Source: Microlunatus endophyticus (lineage in GTDB: Bacteria; Actinomycetota; Actinomycetes; Propionibacteriales; Propionibacteriaceae). From it: DNA of 64,000 nucleotides. The translations under genes were made by a program, and so were the position numbers. The stretch covers positions 62,001 to 126,000 of the forward strand of contig NZ_BMMZ01000004.1 of assembly GCF_014646195.1 (NCBI RefSeq), read 5' to 3'. The first letter of the stretch is position 1. Each line of letters opens with the position of its first letter. Positions 7,879-15,575 of this stretch are shown here, one piece after another. Under the pieces are notes generated by a model. It worked only from the letters and a program-made list of their open reading frames with translations. It ran no database searches and had not been told where the DNA came from.

Positions 7879-9733
7879 TCGAGGGCGTCGCGCGGGCTGC
7901 TCGACGTCCTCGGACCAGCGGTTCCGGCATGGCCCCGGTCTCGCGTTCGGCTGCCAGCACGCGCTGGTGGGTCAGCCAGCCGACCAGGTGTGACCCGTCC
8001 TCGTCCAGCACTGGGACCGAGGCGTACGCAGTCTCCAAGGCGGCCAGGGCGGCCTGCAGCGGATCGGTGATCTTGATCGTGTCGGGGGACTCGATGATCG
8101 ACTCGATCCGGTGATCATCGTGCCGGCCGTCGGCGAGTGCGTCGGCCAGGGCTCGGGCCGTGACGACTCCCAGATAACCGTTCTCGTCGATCACCCCGAG
8201 CTGCCCGTGCGGCGATGCCGTCACCGGGGCGATGGCCTTGATCAACAGTGTCCGGTTGTCCAGCAACGCCCCGACGGGTTCCATCACCTGACCGACCTCG
8301 ATCCTCGCCATCGCAGAGATCGCGGGTTCGTCGATGTCGACCCCGCGGCGCAGCAGCTTGCGGGTGTAGATCGTGTCGTGGGACAGCAGATGGCTCAGCC
8401 CGGTGCCCAGGATGATCGCCGCCATCAGCGGCAGGATGATCGAATACTCCCCGGTCAGCTCGAACATGATCACCACGGCGGTGATCGGTGCCCGGGCGGC
8501 GCCGGCGAAGACAGCGCCCATGCCGATCAGCCCGTACGCTCCGGCCGGGCCGGCCAGTCCGGGCAGCAGATGGTGGGCGACCTCGCCGTATGCCGAGCCG
8601 AGCATCGCGCCGACGAATAGGCTTGGCGCGAAGACGCCGCCCGAGCCGCCGATACCGATGGTCAGACTGGTGGCGACCATCTTCCCGATCATCAAGATCA
8701 ACAACATGATGATCCCGTACTCACCGGCGATCCCGGCGCCGAGCACGGGGTAGCCGACGCCGTACATCTGCGGCAGGATGAGCAGCAGACCGCCGAGGGC
8801 GAGGCCACCGACAGCCGGCCGGGCCCACTCGGGACCGCGCAGTTTGCGCCAGACCAGGTCGCAGCCGTCCTCGATCGCGTACAGAACCCGGCTGAAGCCG
8901 ACACCGGCGGCGCCGACGAGCAGGCCGAGCCCGGCGAAGAGCGGATATTGGACCAGATGTCCGACGCTGAAGGCCGGCAAGGTCAGGAACGGGGTGTTGC
9001 CGAGAGCCGCCCTGCCGATCACGCTGGCGGTGACCGAGGATGCGACCACCATGCCGAAGGCGGCCGCGGTGAAGTCGCGCAGGATCAGTTCCATCGCGAA
9101 GAAGACGCCGGCCAACGGTGCGTTGAATGTCGCGGCGATGCCGCCGGCCGCACCGCAGGCGACCAAGACGCGCATCCGCGTCTCCGTGACCCGGAGCGTA
9201 CGGCCGAGGGTCGAGCCGAGCGCAGAGCCGATCTGGACGATCGGCCCTTCCCGTCCAACCGAACCTCCGCCGCCGATACACAGCGCCGAGGCCAACGCCT
9301 TGACCAGGGCGACCTGGGGCGCGATCCGGCCGCCCCGCCGGGCGACTGCGAACATCACCTCCGGTACGCCGTGACCGCGGGCCTCCCGGGCGAAGCGCTG
9401 CACCAGCGGGCCGTAGATCAGGCCGGCGGCGATCGGTGCTACCAGCAGAAACCAGCGGCCGAGGTGGGGGAGCAGCGGGTGCGGCGCGCCCGGTGTGGCC
9501 GAGTAGTCGGCATGTCCGGAGAAGATCAACGTGAACGTCTTGATCAACCAGCGGAAACCTATCGCGCCGCATCCCGCACCGGCTCCGACAACCAGGGCCA
9601 TCAGGAGCAGGCCCGGATTGGATGAGCGGACCCAGTTCAGCGCTCCGGCCCGGCCGTGTGGAATCGGCACGTCGGTGGCCGATCCGGTGCTCAGCTCCGG
9701 AACCTGCGGATTGCCGATCTCAGGTCGTGACAC
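7847..9733 (-). CDS. ClC-family chloride channel/antiporter with CBS domains
   Basis: About 628 residues. Residues 1 to about 480 form the ClC membrane domain: RGHGVPEVMFAVARRGG (GxGxP region), GSVGREGPIVQIGSALG with the gating Glu of GREGP, GSGGVFAPSLFVGA and AGAARAPITAVVIMFELTGEY. Two CBS motifs follow (ARIEVGQVMEP and GVIDENGYLGVVTARALADAL onward to GWLTHQRVL). It moves Cl- (possibly in exchange for H+) across the inner membrane. The start is placed at GTG 9733, 6 bases after a CATAAT -10-like element, so the transcript may be leaderless; extension further upstream would run through the MarR operator region and has low-complexity Arg/Ser content. Divergent from a MarR gene. Confidence 0.88.
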   Translation of the reverse strand: MSRPEIGNPQVPELSTGSATDVPIPHGRAGALNWVRSSNPGLLLMALVVGAGAGCGAIGFRWLIKTFTLIFSGHADYSATPGAPHPLLPHLGRWFLLVAPIAAGLIYGPLVQRFAREARGHGVPEVMFAVARRGGRIAPQVALVKALASALCIGGGGSVGREGPIVQIGSALGSTLGRTLRVTETRMRVLVACGAAGGIAATFNAPLAGVFFAMELILRDFTAAAFGMVVASSVTASVIGRAALGNTPFLTLPAFSVGHLVQYPLFAGLGLLVGAAGVGFSRVLYAIEDGCDLVWRKLRGPEWARPAVGGLALGGLLLILPQMYGVGYPVLGAGIAGEYGIIMLLILMIGKMVATSLTIGIGGSGGVFAPSLFVGAMLGSAYGEVAHHLLPGLAGPAGAYGLIGMGAVFAGAARAPITAVVIMFELTGEYSIILPLMAAIILGTGLSHLLSHDTIYTRKLLRRGVDIDEPAISAMARIEVGQVMEPVGALLDNRTLLIKAIAPVTASPHGQLGVIDENGYLGVVTARALADALADGRHDDHRIESIIESPDTIKITDPLQAALAALETAYASVPVLDEDGSHLVGWLTHQRVLAAERETGAMPEPLVRGRRAARATPSITAATRPRRG

Positions 9734-9735
9734 TA

Positions 9736-9756
9736 TTGTATTATGCAATGATTGCA
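9736..9756. promoter_or_regulatory. Two overlapping palindromes (MarR-type operator) at the clcA promoter
   Basis: TTGTATTATGCAA (9736-9748, half-site TTGYAT) overlaps the perfect palindrome TGCAATGATTGCA (9744-9756). They cover the CATAAT -10-like element (minus strand) of the ClC gene. The first matches the usual AT-rich MarR operator pattern, so the divergent MarR protein is the likely ligand. Confidence 0.65.
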
Positions 9757-9805
9757 CTGTGCCACGAAATTGGGCCCGGGGCGAGCGGCTGCCTGGCGAC
9801 AGTGG

Positions 9806-9841
9806 TGACGCCCGTGATGACGCCCGTGATGACGCCCGTGG
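9806..9841. repeat. Three tandem 12-bp repeats
   Basis: TGACGCCCGTGA occurs at 9806-9817 and 9818-9829, and with one change (final G) at 9830-9841, followed by a degenerate TGACGACGG. They lie between the clcA/marR operators and the marR start. They could be a regulator array or replication-slippage product. Confidence 0.75.
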
Positions 9842-9900
9842 TGACGACGGCGATGTCGCCGTAGTGGCCAGCGACGAGGTCGCGGGCACAATGGGGGCTC

Positions 9901-10392
9901 GTGGAAGCAAGCAACGACGGCGGCCCGGCCGCTGCCGAGGACACCGACGAATTCGTGACGGCACTGCTGACTGCTTCGCGGGTGCTCGTCGCGGTCGCGG
10001 CCCGGTCCTTGGCGGAGCACAACGAATCAGTGACCATCACCCAGTTCCGCACGCTGGTGGTGCTCGGCAACCAGCCCAATCTGAGCTTGAACCAGCTTGC
10101 CGACCAGCTCGGTGTCAACGCCTCCACGGCGATGCGCATGATCAACCGGCTGTTGAAGGCCGAGTTGGTCACCCGTCACGACAATCCCGATGATCGGCGG
10201 GAGATCGTGCCGGCACTCACCGCGGCCGGCCGGGAGATCGTCGACACCGTGACCCGCCGGCGGCGGGATGAGATCAACCGGATCGTCACCGCGATGCCCG
10301 CGCGGCATCGCAGCGCGTTGATCGCAGCACTTCAGGCATTCGCGCAGGCTGCCGACGAACCGGACGCCCGACCGAGCGCCCTGGACTGGTAA
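9901..10392 (+). CDS. MarR-family transcriptional regulator
   Basis: 163 residues with a winged-helix core: ITQFRTLVVLGNQPNLSLNQ, then LADQLGVNASTAMRMINRLL (recognition helix) and the wing VTRHDNPDDRREIVPALT. The start GTG at 9901 is used because the protein begins with the usual short acidic leader. It faces the ClC gene across a 167-bp gap with overlapping palindromes and three 12-bp repeats, so it probably represses itself and the channel. Effector unknown. Confidence 0.9.
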   Translation: MEASNDGGPAAAEDTDEFVTALLTASRVLVAVAARSLAEHNESVTITQFRTLVVLGNQPNLSLNQLADQLGVNASTAMRMINRLLKAELVTRHDNPDDRREIVPALTAAGREIVDTVTRRRRDEINRIVTAMPARHRSALIAALQAFAQAADEPDARPSALDW

Positions 10393-10488
10393 CCCGACCA
10401 GAGCACGAGACCCACGGGCAGCACGAAATCCGCGAGCGCCAAGGGAAAGGAGGTCTTGTTCCGCAGTATCCGAGGAGCAGGTGAGACG

Positions 10489-10677
10489 ATGCCGCCCGTT
10501 CGCAGCTACGTGATCAGAGTGAGCGTCGCGCCGGACGGAGTGGCATGGGACGTACGGGTCCCAGGGCTCAGATCCGGCAAGGCCCCGACCGTCCAGGTTG
10601 CGATGAAGCCGGCGCTTGCGAAACACGTCGAGCGCACCGGGCACGCCGATGCCAGACAGGCCACAGTGTTCGTGTAA
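10489..10677 (+). CDS. Small hypothetical protein
   Basis: 62 residues beginning MPPVRSYVIRVSVAPDG and ending ARQATVFV; no family recognised. Secondary structure looks like a short beta-rich protein. The ATG at 10489 has GGAG upstream, but an in-frame TTG at 10456 follows an even better AAAGGAGG at 10448-10453, which would add 11 residues (FRSIRGAGET). A good ribosome site and a clean frame favour a real gene. It sits downstream of marR in the same direction, about 90 bp before the P-loop gene, and could be co-transcribed with either. Confidence 0.45.
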   Translation: MPPVRSYVIRVSVAPDGVAWDVRVPGLRSGKAPTVQVAMKPALAKHVERTGHADARQATVFV

Positions 10678-10766
10678 AGCGTGTCCCGGACTGTTGTCGG
10701 TGCATCGTGGTTCTCGCGGGTGAAAGTCGCTCGCAGTGAGGCGATCTTGCTCGATACGCTCCGGCG

Positions 10767-11333
10767 ATGGGTGTCAGGAACTTTCTGGTCGAAGGCCGCT
10801 CAGGGAGTGGCAAGACCACGGTGTGCGACGAGCTGCTTCGGCGCGGTTACCAGGCCATTCACGGTGATCGGGTGTTGGCCTATCAGGGTGATCCGGAGAC
10901 CGGTGAACCCGACCCGGTGACGAGCGAGATTCCGAACGGTAGCAGGCACCCACGCAACTGCGACTGCACAGAATGCCTTGCATGGCTGGACAAGCGGTGG
11001 ATCTGGAACCTCGATCAGGTGAGATCCTTGATCGCCGATCACGATCAGCCGATGACCTTCTTCTGTGGCGGTTCGAGAAACGTCTCGAAGATCATCGATC
11101 TCTTCGACGGCGTGTTCATTCTCGAGGTTGATCTTGAAACGTTGCTCCATCGTCTGGAAAGGAGACCTGAGGACGAATTCGGCGGGAAGCAGTCCGAGCG
11201 GGACTTCGTCACCCAGCTGTACGGGACGTCGGACAGCATCCCCTCGGCCGGCATCATGATCAACACGGGCCGACCGGTGGAGCAGGTCGTGGACGAGATC
11301 ATCAAGTACGCCGCTATGTTCGGACCGTGGTGA
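10767..11333 (+). CDS. P-loop NTPase, nucleotide/nucleoside-kinase-like
   Basis: 188 residues. Walker A is VEGRSGSGKTTVCDELLRRG at the N-terminus, followed by YQAIHGDRVLAYQGDPETGE (a substrate-site-like Asp/Arg) and later TFFCGGSRNVSKIIDLFDGV and LEVDLETLLHRLERRPEDEF (LID-like Arg-rich loop), as in adenylate/shikimate-kinase-like proteins. An unusual Cys cluster, RNCDCTECLAW near residue 70, may bind a metal. The stop overlaps the start of the methyltransferase gene (TGATG), so the two are translationally coupled. A specific substrate cannot be assigned. Confidence 0.75.
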   Translation: MGVRNFLVEGRSGSGKTTVCDELLRRGYQAIHGDRVLAYQGDPETGEPDPVTSEIPNGSRHPRNCDCTECLAWLDKRWIWNLDQVRSLIADHDQPMTFFCGGSRNVSKIIDLFDGVFILEVDLETLLHRLERRPEDEFGGKQSERDFVTQLYGTSDSIPSAGIMINTGRPVEQVVDEIIKYAAMFGPW

Positions 11334-12145
11334 TGCCAGACAACTCCCGGCAGACGGTCGGTTCTCACGGCTCCGGTGGCGGAGATTCCAGCCAGGGCTG
11401 GGCAGAACTCGCTCCAGGCTATGAGCAGTCCCGCGCCAGAGAGGACTCACTCGACCGTCTGGTCGAGTGGCCTGCGCAGCGGGAGCTCTTTGGCGATGTC
11501 GCGGGCCGTTCGGTGCTCGATGTCGGGTGCGGCAATGGTGGCAAGCTCGCCGAACTGGTTCGCGAAGGTGCGACCGGAGCCGTCGGCATCGACATCAGCG
11601 GCAACTTCCTCGCCGATCGGCCGCCCGGCCTGGAACTCATCCAGGCTGACCTCTCCGACCTCGATTCCGTGCCCGGACTTGCGGGACGACAATTCGATCG
11701 GATCCTGTTTCTGCAGTCTTTCGGATACGCCCGCGAGCCGGTCCGCACTCTGAAGGCCGCGCGGGAGCTGCTGACTGACGACGGCTTCATCCTGCTCACC
11801 AGGACCCAGCCGATCCGGTACGCCCTCGAGCGCACCGAGCAGAACGGCACCATGCTGGGGGAGGAATACTTCTCCACTGCCGGATACACCTACCGCAGCG
11901 GCTGGAATGACGAGGTGGCATTGACGAAGCGCCCGTACACGATCTCCGATCTGCTCAACGTCTTCAGCGCAGCTGGGCTGTGGATCGAGACCGCAGCGGA
12001 GCCGCAACTGTCGGAGGATGACCGCCGCCGTTACCCGCACAAGCAGGCGTGGATGGACAAGTATCTCGGCATCTTGATCTTCAAACTCCGGCCACTGCCG
12101 ACCGGTCCGCAGACACCTCTCCCCGGAGCGCGTCACTCCTCCTGA
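11333..12145 (+). CDS. Class I SAM-dependent methyltransferase
   Basis: 270 residues. Motif I is SVLDVGCGNGGKLAELV (about residue 60), then AVGIDISGNFL, ELIQADLSDLDSVPG and the post-motif FDRILFLQSFGYAREPVRTL with LTDDGFILLTRTQP. It has the UbiE/SmtA-like Rossmann fold; small-molecule rather than DNA methylation is likely but the acceptor is unknown. The ATG at 11333 overlaps the P-loop gene's stop by one base, and the 3' end overlaps the convergent HxlR gene by 13 bp. Coupling to a kinase-like protein suggests sequential modification of one substrate. Confidence 0.85.
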   Translation: MPDNSRQTVGSHGSGGGDSSQGWAELAPGYEQSRAREDSLDRLVEWPAQRELFGDVAGRSVLDVGCGNGGKLAELVREGATGAVGIDISGNFLADRPPGLELIQADLSDLDSVPGLAGRQFDRILFLQSFGYAREPVRTLKAARELLTDDGFILLTRTQPIRYALERTEQNGTMLGEEYFSTAGYTYRSGWNDEVALTKRPYTISDLLNVFSAAGLWIETAAEPQLSEDDRRRYPHKQAWMDKYLGILIFKLRPLPTGPQTPLPGARHSS

Positions 12146-12813
12146 ATCTCGTCGGGCCGCGGGGCAACGACCCTGCTGAGCAGGTCACAAGTACCGGCCT
12201 CGTTGCCGATGATGGTGATCTTGGCGGCGCCTTGGGACAATTGCTCCCTGGGTTTGCCCAGAGCATGCAGCAGATCGTCGGCGGTCGCGGTGATGACCGT
12301 GTCGGGGCGTTCGGGCGGGGCGTGCTCGACCCGGACCGTCCCGTCGGCGTCGAGCCAGATGCCGAATTCCTGGTTCCGATCCTCGATCCGGACGCCGATG
12401 GTCAGCGGCTCGACCGAGATGTTCGTCGATGGCCGGTAGTAGGTCCGGATGGTCAACATCAATGAGTCAAGGCTGACGAATGTCTGCTCCGCGGTGGGAG
12501 GCGTGTAGAGGGCCCACGTGCCGAGCGCCAGGACGATGGGCTCGAGTTCGCGGCCCCAATCGGTCAGTTCATAGACCCAGGAGGCCGACGGCGGTGGCAG
12601 CCGGCGGCGACGCAGGATGCCGGCCGCCGTCAGTTCGGTCAACCGCTCGGTGAGGGCGTTGGGGCTGGCACCGGGGAGGCCGTCGCGCAGATCGGTGAAT
12701 CGCTTGGGCCCGAGCAGAAGCTCCCTGACCACAAGCAGCGACCACCGTTCGCCGACGAGATCGAGAGCGCGGGCGACGCCGCAGATCTGCCGATAGGCAC
12801 GTTTGACCGGCAT
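12133..12813 (-). CDS. HxlR-family transcriptional regulator with SCP2-like C-terminal domain
   Basis: 226 residues. The N-terminal HxlR winged helix is clear: ICGVARALDLVGERWSLLVV then RELLLGPKRFTDLRDGLPG and the wing LRRRRLPPPSASWVYELTDW. Residues from about 125 match an SCP2/sterol-carrier-like fold, common in actinobacterial HxlR proteins and probably ligand binding. ATG 12813 has AGGAGG upstream though with short spacing; an ATG at 12825 is an alternative without a ribosome site. It diverges from the MFS exporter over an AT-rich promoter with two direct repeats. Confidence 0.88.
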   Translation of the reverse strand: MPVKRAYRQICGVARALDLVGERWSLLVVRELLLGPKRFTDLRDGLPGASPNALTERLTELTAAGILRRRRLPPPSASWVYELTDWGRELEPIVLALGTWALYTPPTAEQTFVSLDSLMLTIRTYYRPSTNISVEPLTIGVRIEDRNQEFGIWLDADGTVRVEHAPPERPDTVITATADDLLHALGKPREQLSQGAAKITIIGNEAGTCDLLSRVVAPRPDEIQEE

Positions 12814-12835
12814 TGCCCTCCTCATGATTGCTAAT

Positions 12836-12864
12836 TCATACTAAAAAGTCTTAATATCATACTA
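12836..12864. promoter_or_regulatory. AT-rich shared promoter with two 8-bp direct repeats
   Basis: TCATACTA occurs at 12836-12843 and 12857-12864, 21 bp apart (two helical turns). The stretch is strikingly AT-rich against its surroundings. TAATAT at 12852-12857 sits 6 bases before the exporter ATG, which has no ribosome site, so that mRNA is probably leaderless; on the other strand TAGTAT (12843-12838) can serve the HxlR gene. HxlR binding to the repeats is inferred. Confidence 0.6.
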
Positions 12865-14270
12865 TGTCCGTCACTCACCCGGACACGGCCGACGCGAACC
12901 GTCAGCGTGTCAGCACTCTCGCCCTGGTCGCCGTGGCCGAATTCATGGTCTCCCTCGATGTGTTGGTGGTGACGACCGCATTCGGTGCCATCCGGCATGA
13001 TCTCGCGGCCCGTCCGGTCGACCTGCAATGGACGCTGACCGTCTATACCGTCTGCTTGGCCGGTTGCCTGATGGCCGGAGCGTCGCTCGGGGACCGGTTC
13101 GGGCGTCGACGGATGTTGATCATCGGCATCGCGTTGTTCACGATCGGATCAGCAGGCTGCGGTTTGTCGCCCGGACTCGGTCTGCTGATCAGCTCGCGTG
13201 CGCTCCAGGGGGTCGGGGCGGCGCTGGTGCTGCCGTTGTCGCTGCCGTTGATCAGCGTCGCCTTCCCACCGGAGCGGCAGGGACGGGCGTTGGGCATCGT
13301 TGCCGGGATCAGCGGGTTGGCGACCTTCGCCGGGCCACTGATCGGCGGCGGACTTGCCGCCGAGTTGGGCTGGCGCTGGATCTTCTGGGTCAACGTCCCG
13401 GTCGGGATCGTGCTCATGATCTTGATCCGCCGCGCGGTCCCGGAGAGTCGTGGACCGACCAGCAAGATCGACGGCGCCGGCATGGCTCTGGTCACGGCCG
13501 GCCTGATCTGTTTGGCCTGGGGATTGAGCCGCATACCGGACCGCGGCCTGTCCAGTCCCGACGTCCTGATCGGTATCAGTATCGGTCTGGTGCTGATGAT
13601 CTCCTTCGTGGTCTGGGAAGCGTCGACCACGCATCCGATGATCGAGATCGGACTGTTCGGATCCATCCGATTCGCCAGCACCAACCTGGTCACCCTCTGT
13701 CACTCGGTGCTGGTGCTCGGCGCGGTCGCGCTGATGGCCCAGTACTTGCAAGCGACGTTACGCATCGACAGCTTCATTGCAGGTCTGGAACTGCTGCCGT
13801 GGACCGGATCGATGATGTTCATCGCTCCGCTGGCCGGGCGACTGGCTGACCACATCGGGACGCGTACCGTGATCATCGGCGGGTTGGTCCTCGCGGGAGC
13901 CGGAGCGGGCTGGTTGGCCTGGGCATCTCATCCGGGAACCTCCTACCGTGATCTTGTTCCCGCGTTGGTGATCATGGGCATCGGAAACTCGGCAGTCTTC
14001 CCCGCAGTGTCAGCGGCTGTGGTCGCAGGTGTCGATCTGGAAAAGATCGGCCCCGCCTCCGGCGCCAACAACACCGTGCGCCAGACCGGCGGCGTCCTCG
14101 GCATCGCGATCATGACAGCGATCTTCTCCGCGACGGGCGACTTCACAACGTCGACGGCCGCAGCACAAGGGTTCCGCGCCGCTCTGATCGCGTGCGTCGT
14201 TGCGGCACTGGTCGGGGCGCTCGCCGGGGTCGCCGGACCGTCTAGCAATCTTTGGAACAGCGGTGAGTGA
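12864..14270 (+). CDS. MFS transporter, DHA2 (drug/H+ antiporter) type
   Basis: 468-residue inner-membrane protein with about 14 hydrophobic segments. Motif A is GASLGDRFGRRRMLIIG between helices 2 and 3, and the helix-5 motif C region reads GLATFAGPLIGGGLAAELGW, followed by RWIFWVNVPVGIVLM, both DHA2/EmrB-QacA features. It should export a drug or metabolite by proton exchange. ATG 12864 is right after a -10-like TAATAT, indicating leaderless translation. The divergent HxlR protein is the likely regulator. Substrate not predictable. Confidence 0.9.
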   Translation: MSVTHPDTADANRQRVSTLALVAVAEFMVSLDVLVVTTAFGAIRHDLAARPVDLQWTLTVYTVCLAGCLMAGASLGDRFGRRRMLIIGIALFTIGSAGCGLSPGLGLLISSRALQGVGAALVLPLSLPLISVAFPPERQGRALGIVAGISGLATFAGPLIGGGLAAELGWRWIFWVNVPVGIVLMILIRRAVPESRGPTSKIDGAGMALVTAGLICLAWGLSRIPDRGLSSPDVLIGISIGLVLMISFVVWEASTTHPMIEIGLFGSIRFASTNLVTLCHSVLVLGAVALMAQYLQATLRIDSFIAGLELLPWTGSMMFIAPLAGRLADHIGTRTVIIGGLVLAGAGAGWLAWASHPGTSYRDLVPALVIMGIGNSAVFPAVSAAVVAGVDLEKIGPASGANNTVRQTGGVLGIAIMTAIFSATGDFTTSTAAAQGFRAALIACVVAALVGALAGVAGPSSNLWNSGE

Positions 14271-14401
14271 CCGACCCGATGCGTCCACCCAGCGGACCTT
14301 TGCGTTTGATCACCGGGCGCCTGGCCGTCTGGGGATCGCCCTGAAGTGCCCCTGAGGCAGCGCGCCGGCCCCTTGCCGTCGTTACCGGACGAAGTAACAA
14401 T

Positions 14402-14417
14402 TTACCTGTGCAGGTAA
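14402..14417. promoter_or_regulatory. Palindromic operator overlapping a TetR start codon
   Basis: TTACCTGTGCAGGTAA is a palindrome with 7-bp perfect arms around a TG centre. It contains the GTG start codon of the following TetR gene (14408), so bound repressor would block both RNA polymerase and initiation. A weaker GTTAC-8 bp-GTAAC repeat lies just upstream (14381-14398). Confidence 0.65.
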
Positions 14418-15040
14418 CCAAGCAGAACAGGCAGACGCCGAGCCGGGCAAGTCGTCGCCAGCAGATCATTGATGCGGCGATCGAGGTGGTGGCGCGCGAA
14501 GGCGTGGCAGGGGCGTCGTTCGAGAAGATCCGGCAGCACGCCGGCATCTCGAGTACCCGGTTGATCTCGTACCACTTCGATTCCAAGGACGAACTGCTGT
14601 ACGCGGTCGTCGAACAGATCGTCAGCCAGGCCGTCGGTTTCATGCAGCCCCGGATCGCTGCGGCCAGCGGGGCGCTCGCCCAGCTGGACGCCTACATCCG
14701 CTCGAACCTCGGCTTCCTGGCCAGCCGGCCGACCTACCTGATCGCGGCCGTCAAAGTGTTGTCGGTGGCGACGCCGGAGGACAGCCGGGTCACTCACGAA
14801 CAGGCAGAGGCCCCCGTCCGTGCCCTGCTGCGCGCCGGACGCGACAGCGGAGAGCTCCGCGCCGTCGACGAGGCCGTGGCGGCGATGGCGATCCGCAGTG
14901 CCATCGACGGGGCGGCCATCCGCTACAGCCTCGATCCGCAACTCGACCTGACCGCACTCGCCGACCAGCTTGCACAACTCTTCACCACGGCCCTCGTGGC
15001 CCGGAGCAACGAACAGAACCAAGGGAGAACCCCACCATGA
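14408..15040 (+). CDS. TetR-family transcriptional regulator
   Basis: 210 residues. The HTH region reads RRQQIIDAAIEVVAREGVAG then ASFEKIRQHAGISSTRLISY, followed by HFDSKDELLYAVVEQIV, a canonical TetR N-terminus; the C-terminal helical domain is unassigned. The start GTG at 14408 lies within a perfect-armed palindrome and has no ribosome site, suggesting a leaderless, autoregulated message. Its stop overlaps the ATG of the following membrane-protein gene (ATGA), so the two form an operon and the membrane protein is its probable target. Confidence 0.9.
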   Translation: MQVTKQNRQTPSRASRRQQIIDAAIEVVAREGVAGASFEKIRQHAGISSTRLISYHFDSKDELLYAVVEQIVSQAVGFMQPRIAAASGALAQLDAYIRSNLGFLASRPTYLIAAVKVLSVATPEDSRVTHEQAEAPVRALLRAGRDSGELRAVDEAVAAMAIRSAIDGAAIRYSLDPQLDLTALADQLAQLFTTALVARSNEQNQGRTPP

Positions 15041-15507
15041 GCAACACCGCCATCAACACCATGACCAACACCAGTGGGCAGCGCTCGGAGCTGCGCGGTG
15101 TCTTCCGGGTCGCTGCCGGCCTACTGGTCGGCTACATCGCCATCAGCGCCGCAGCACTGGTCTTCGCGGTCGTCGAGCGTCACAACAGCGGGCTGGTCAA
15201 CGGGGTCGTCTGGATTCGCGGCGGAGCCGTCCTGGCCTCATCGATCCTGCTCTACGTCTTGTGCAGGTTCGCCGAGAAGGGCCGGACCACCGCGTATCGG
15301 CGGCTTCGGCTGCTGTCCTTCATCATCCCGTGCGGAGTGTTGATCATCATCATCGCACCCGGGGAATATCCGACCTGGATGAAGATCGAGCAGGTAGTCT
15401 GCGGCGCGCTCGTACTCACCATCGCGATCTTGATGAGCCAACCGCAGGTGCGTGCTGCGTTCCCCAAGCCGGTCAAGAAGCCGTCGCGATCACGGGCGTT
15501 CCGCTGA
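15037..15507 (+). CDS. Four-helix integral membrane protein, function unknown
   Basis: 156 residues with four hydrophobic segments: FRVAAGLLVGYIAISAAALV, GAVLASSILLYVLCRFA, LSFIIPCGVLIIIIAP and VVCGALVLTIAILM. The loops and C-terminus (KPVKKPSRSRAFR) are basic, predicting a cytoplasmic tail. No family recognised. It overlaps the upstream TetR stop by four bases, implying co-regulation, for example as a small stress or efflux-associated membrane protein; that role is only inferred. Confidence 0.75.
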   Translation: MSNTAINTMTNTSGQRSELRGVFRVAAGLLVGYIAISAAALVFAVVERHNSGLVNGVVWIRGGAVLASSILLYVLCRFAEKGRTTAYRRLRLLSFIIPCGVLIIIIAPGEYPTWMKIEQVVCGALVLTIAILMSQPQVRAAFPKPVKKPSRSRAFR

Positions 15508-15575
15508 TGATCGGCACTGCGGTGGCGATCGATGACTGGCTGCTGCCGCTTACTCGCCTTGGTGGTTGAAGAACA

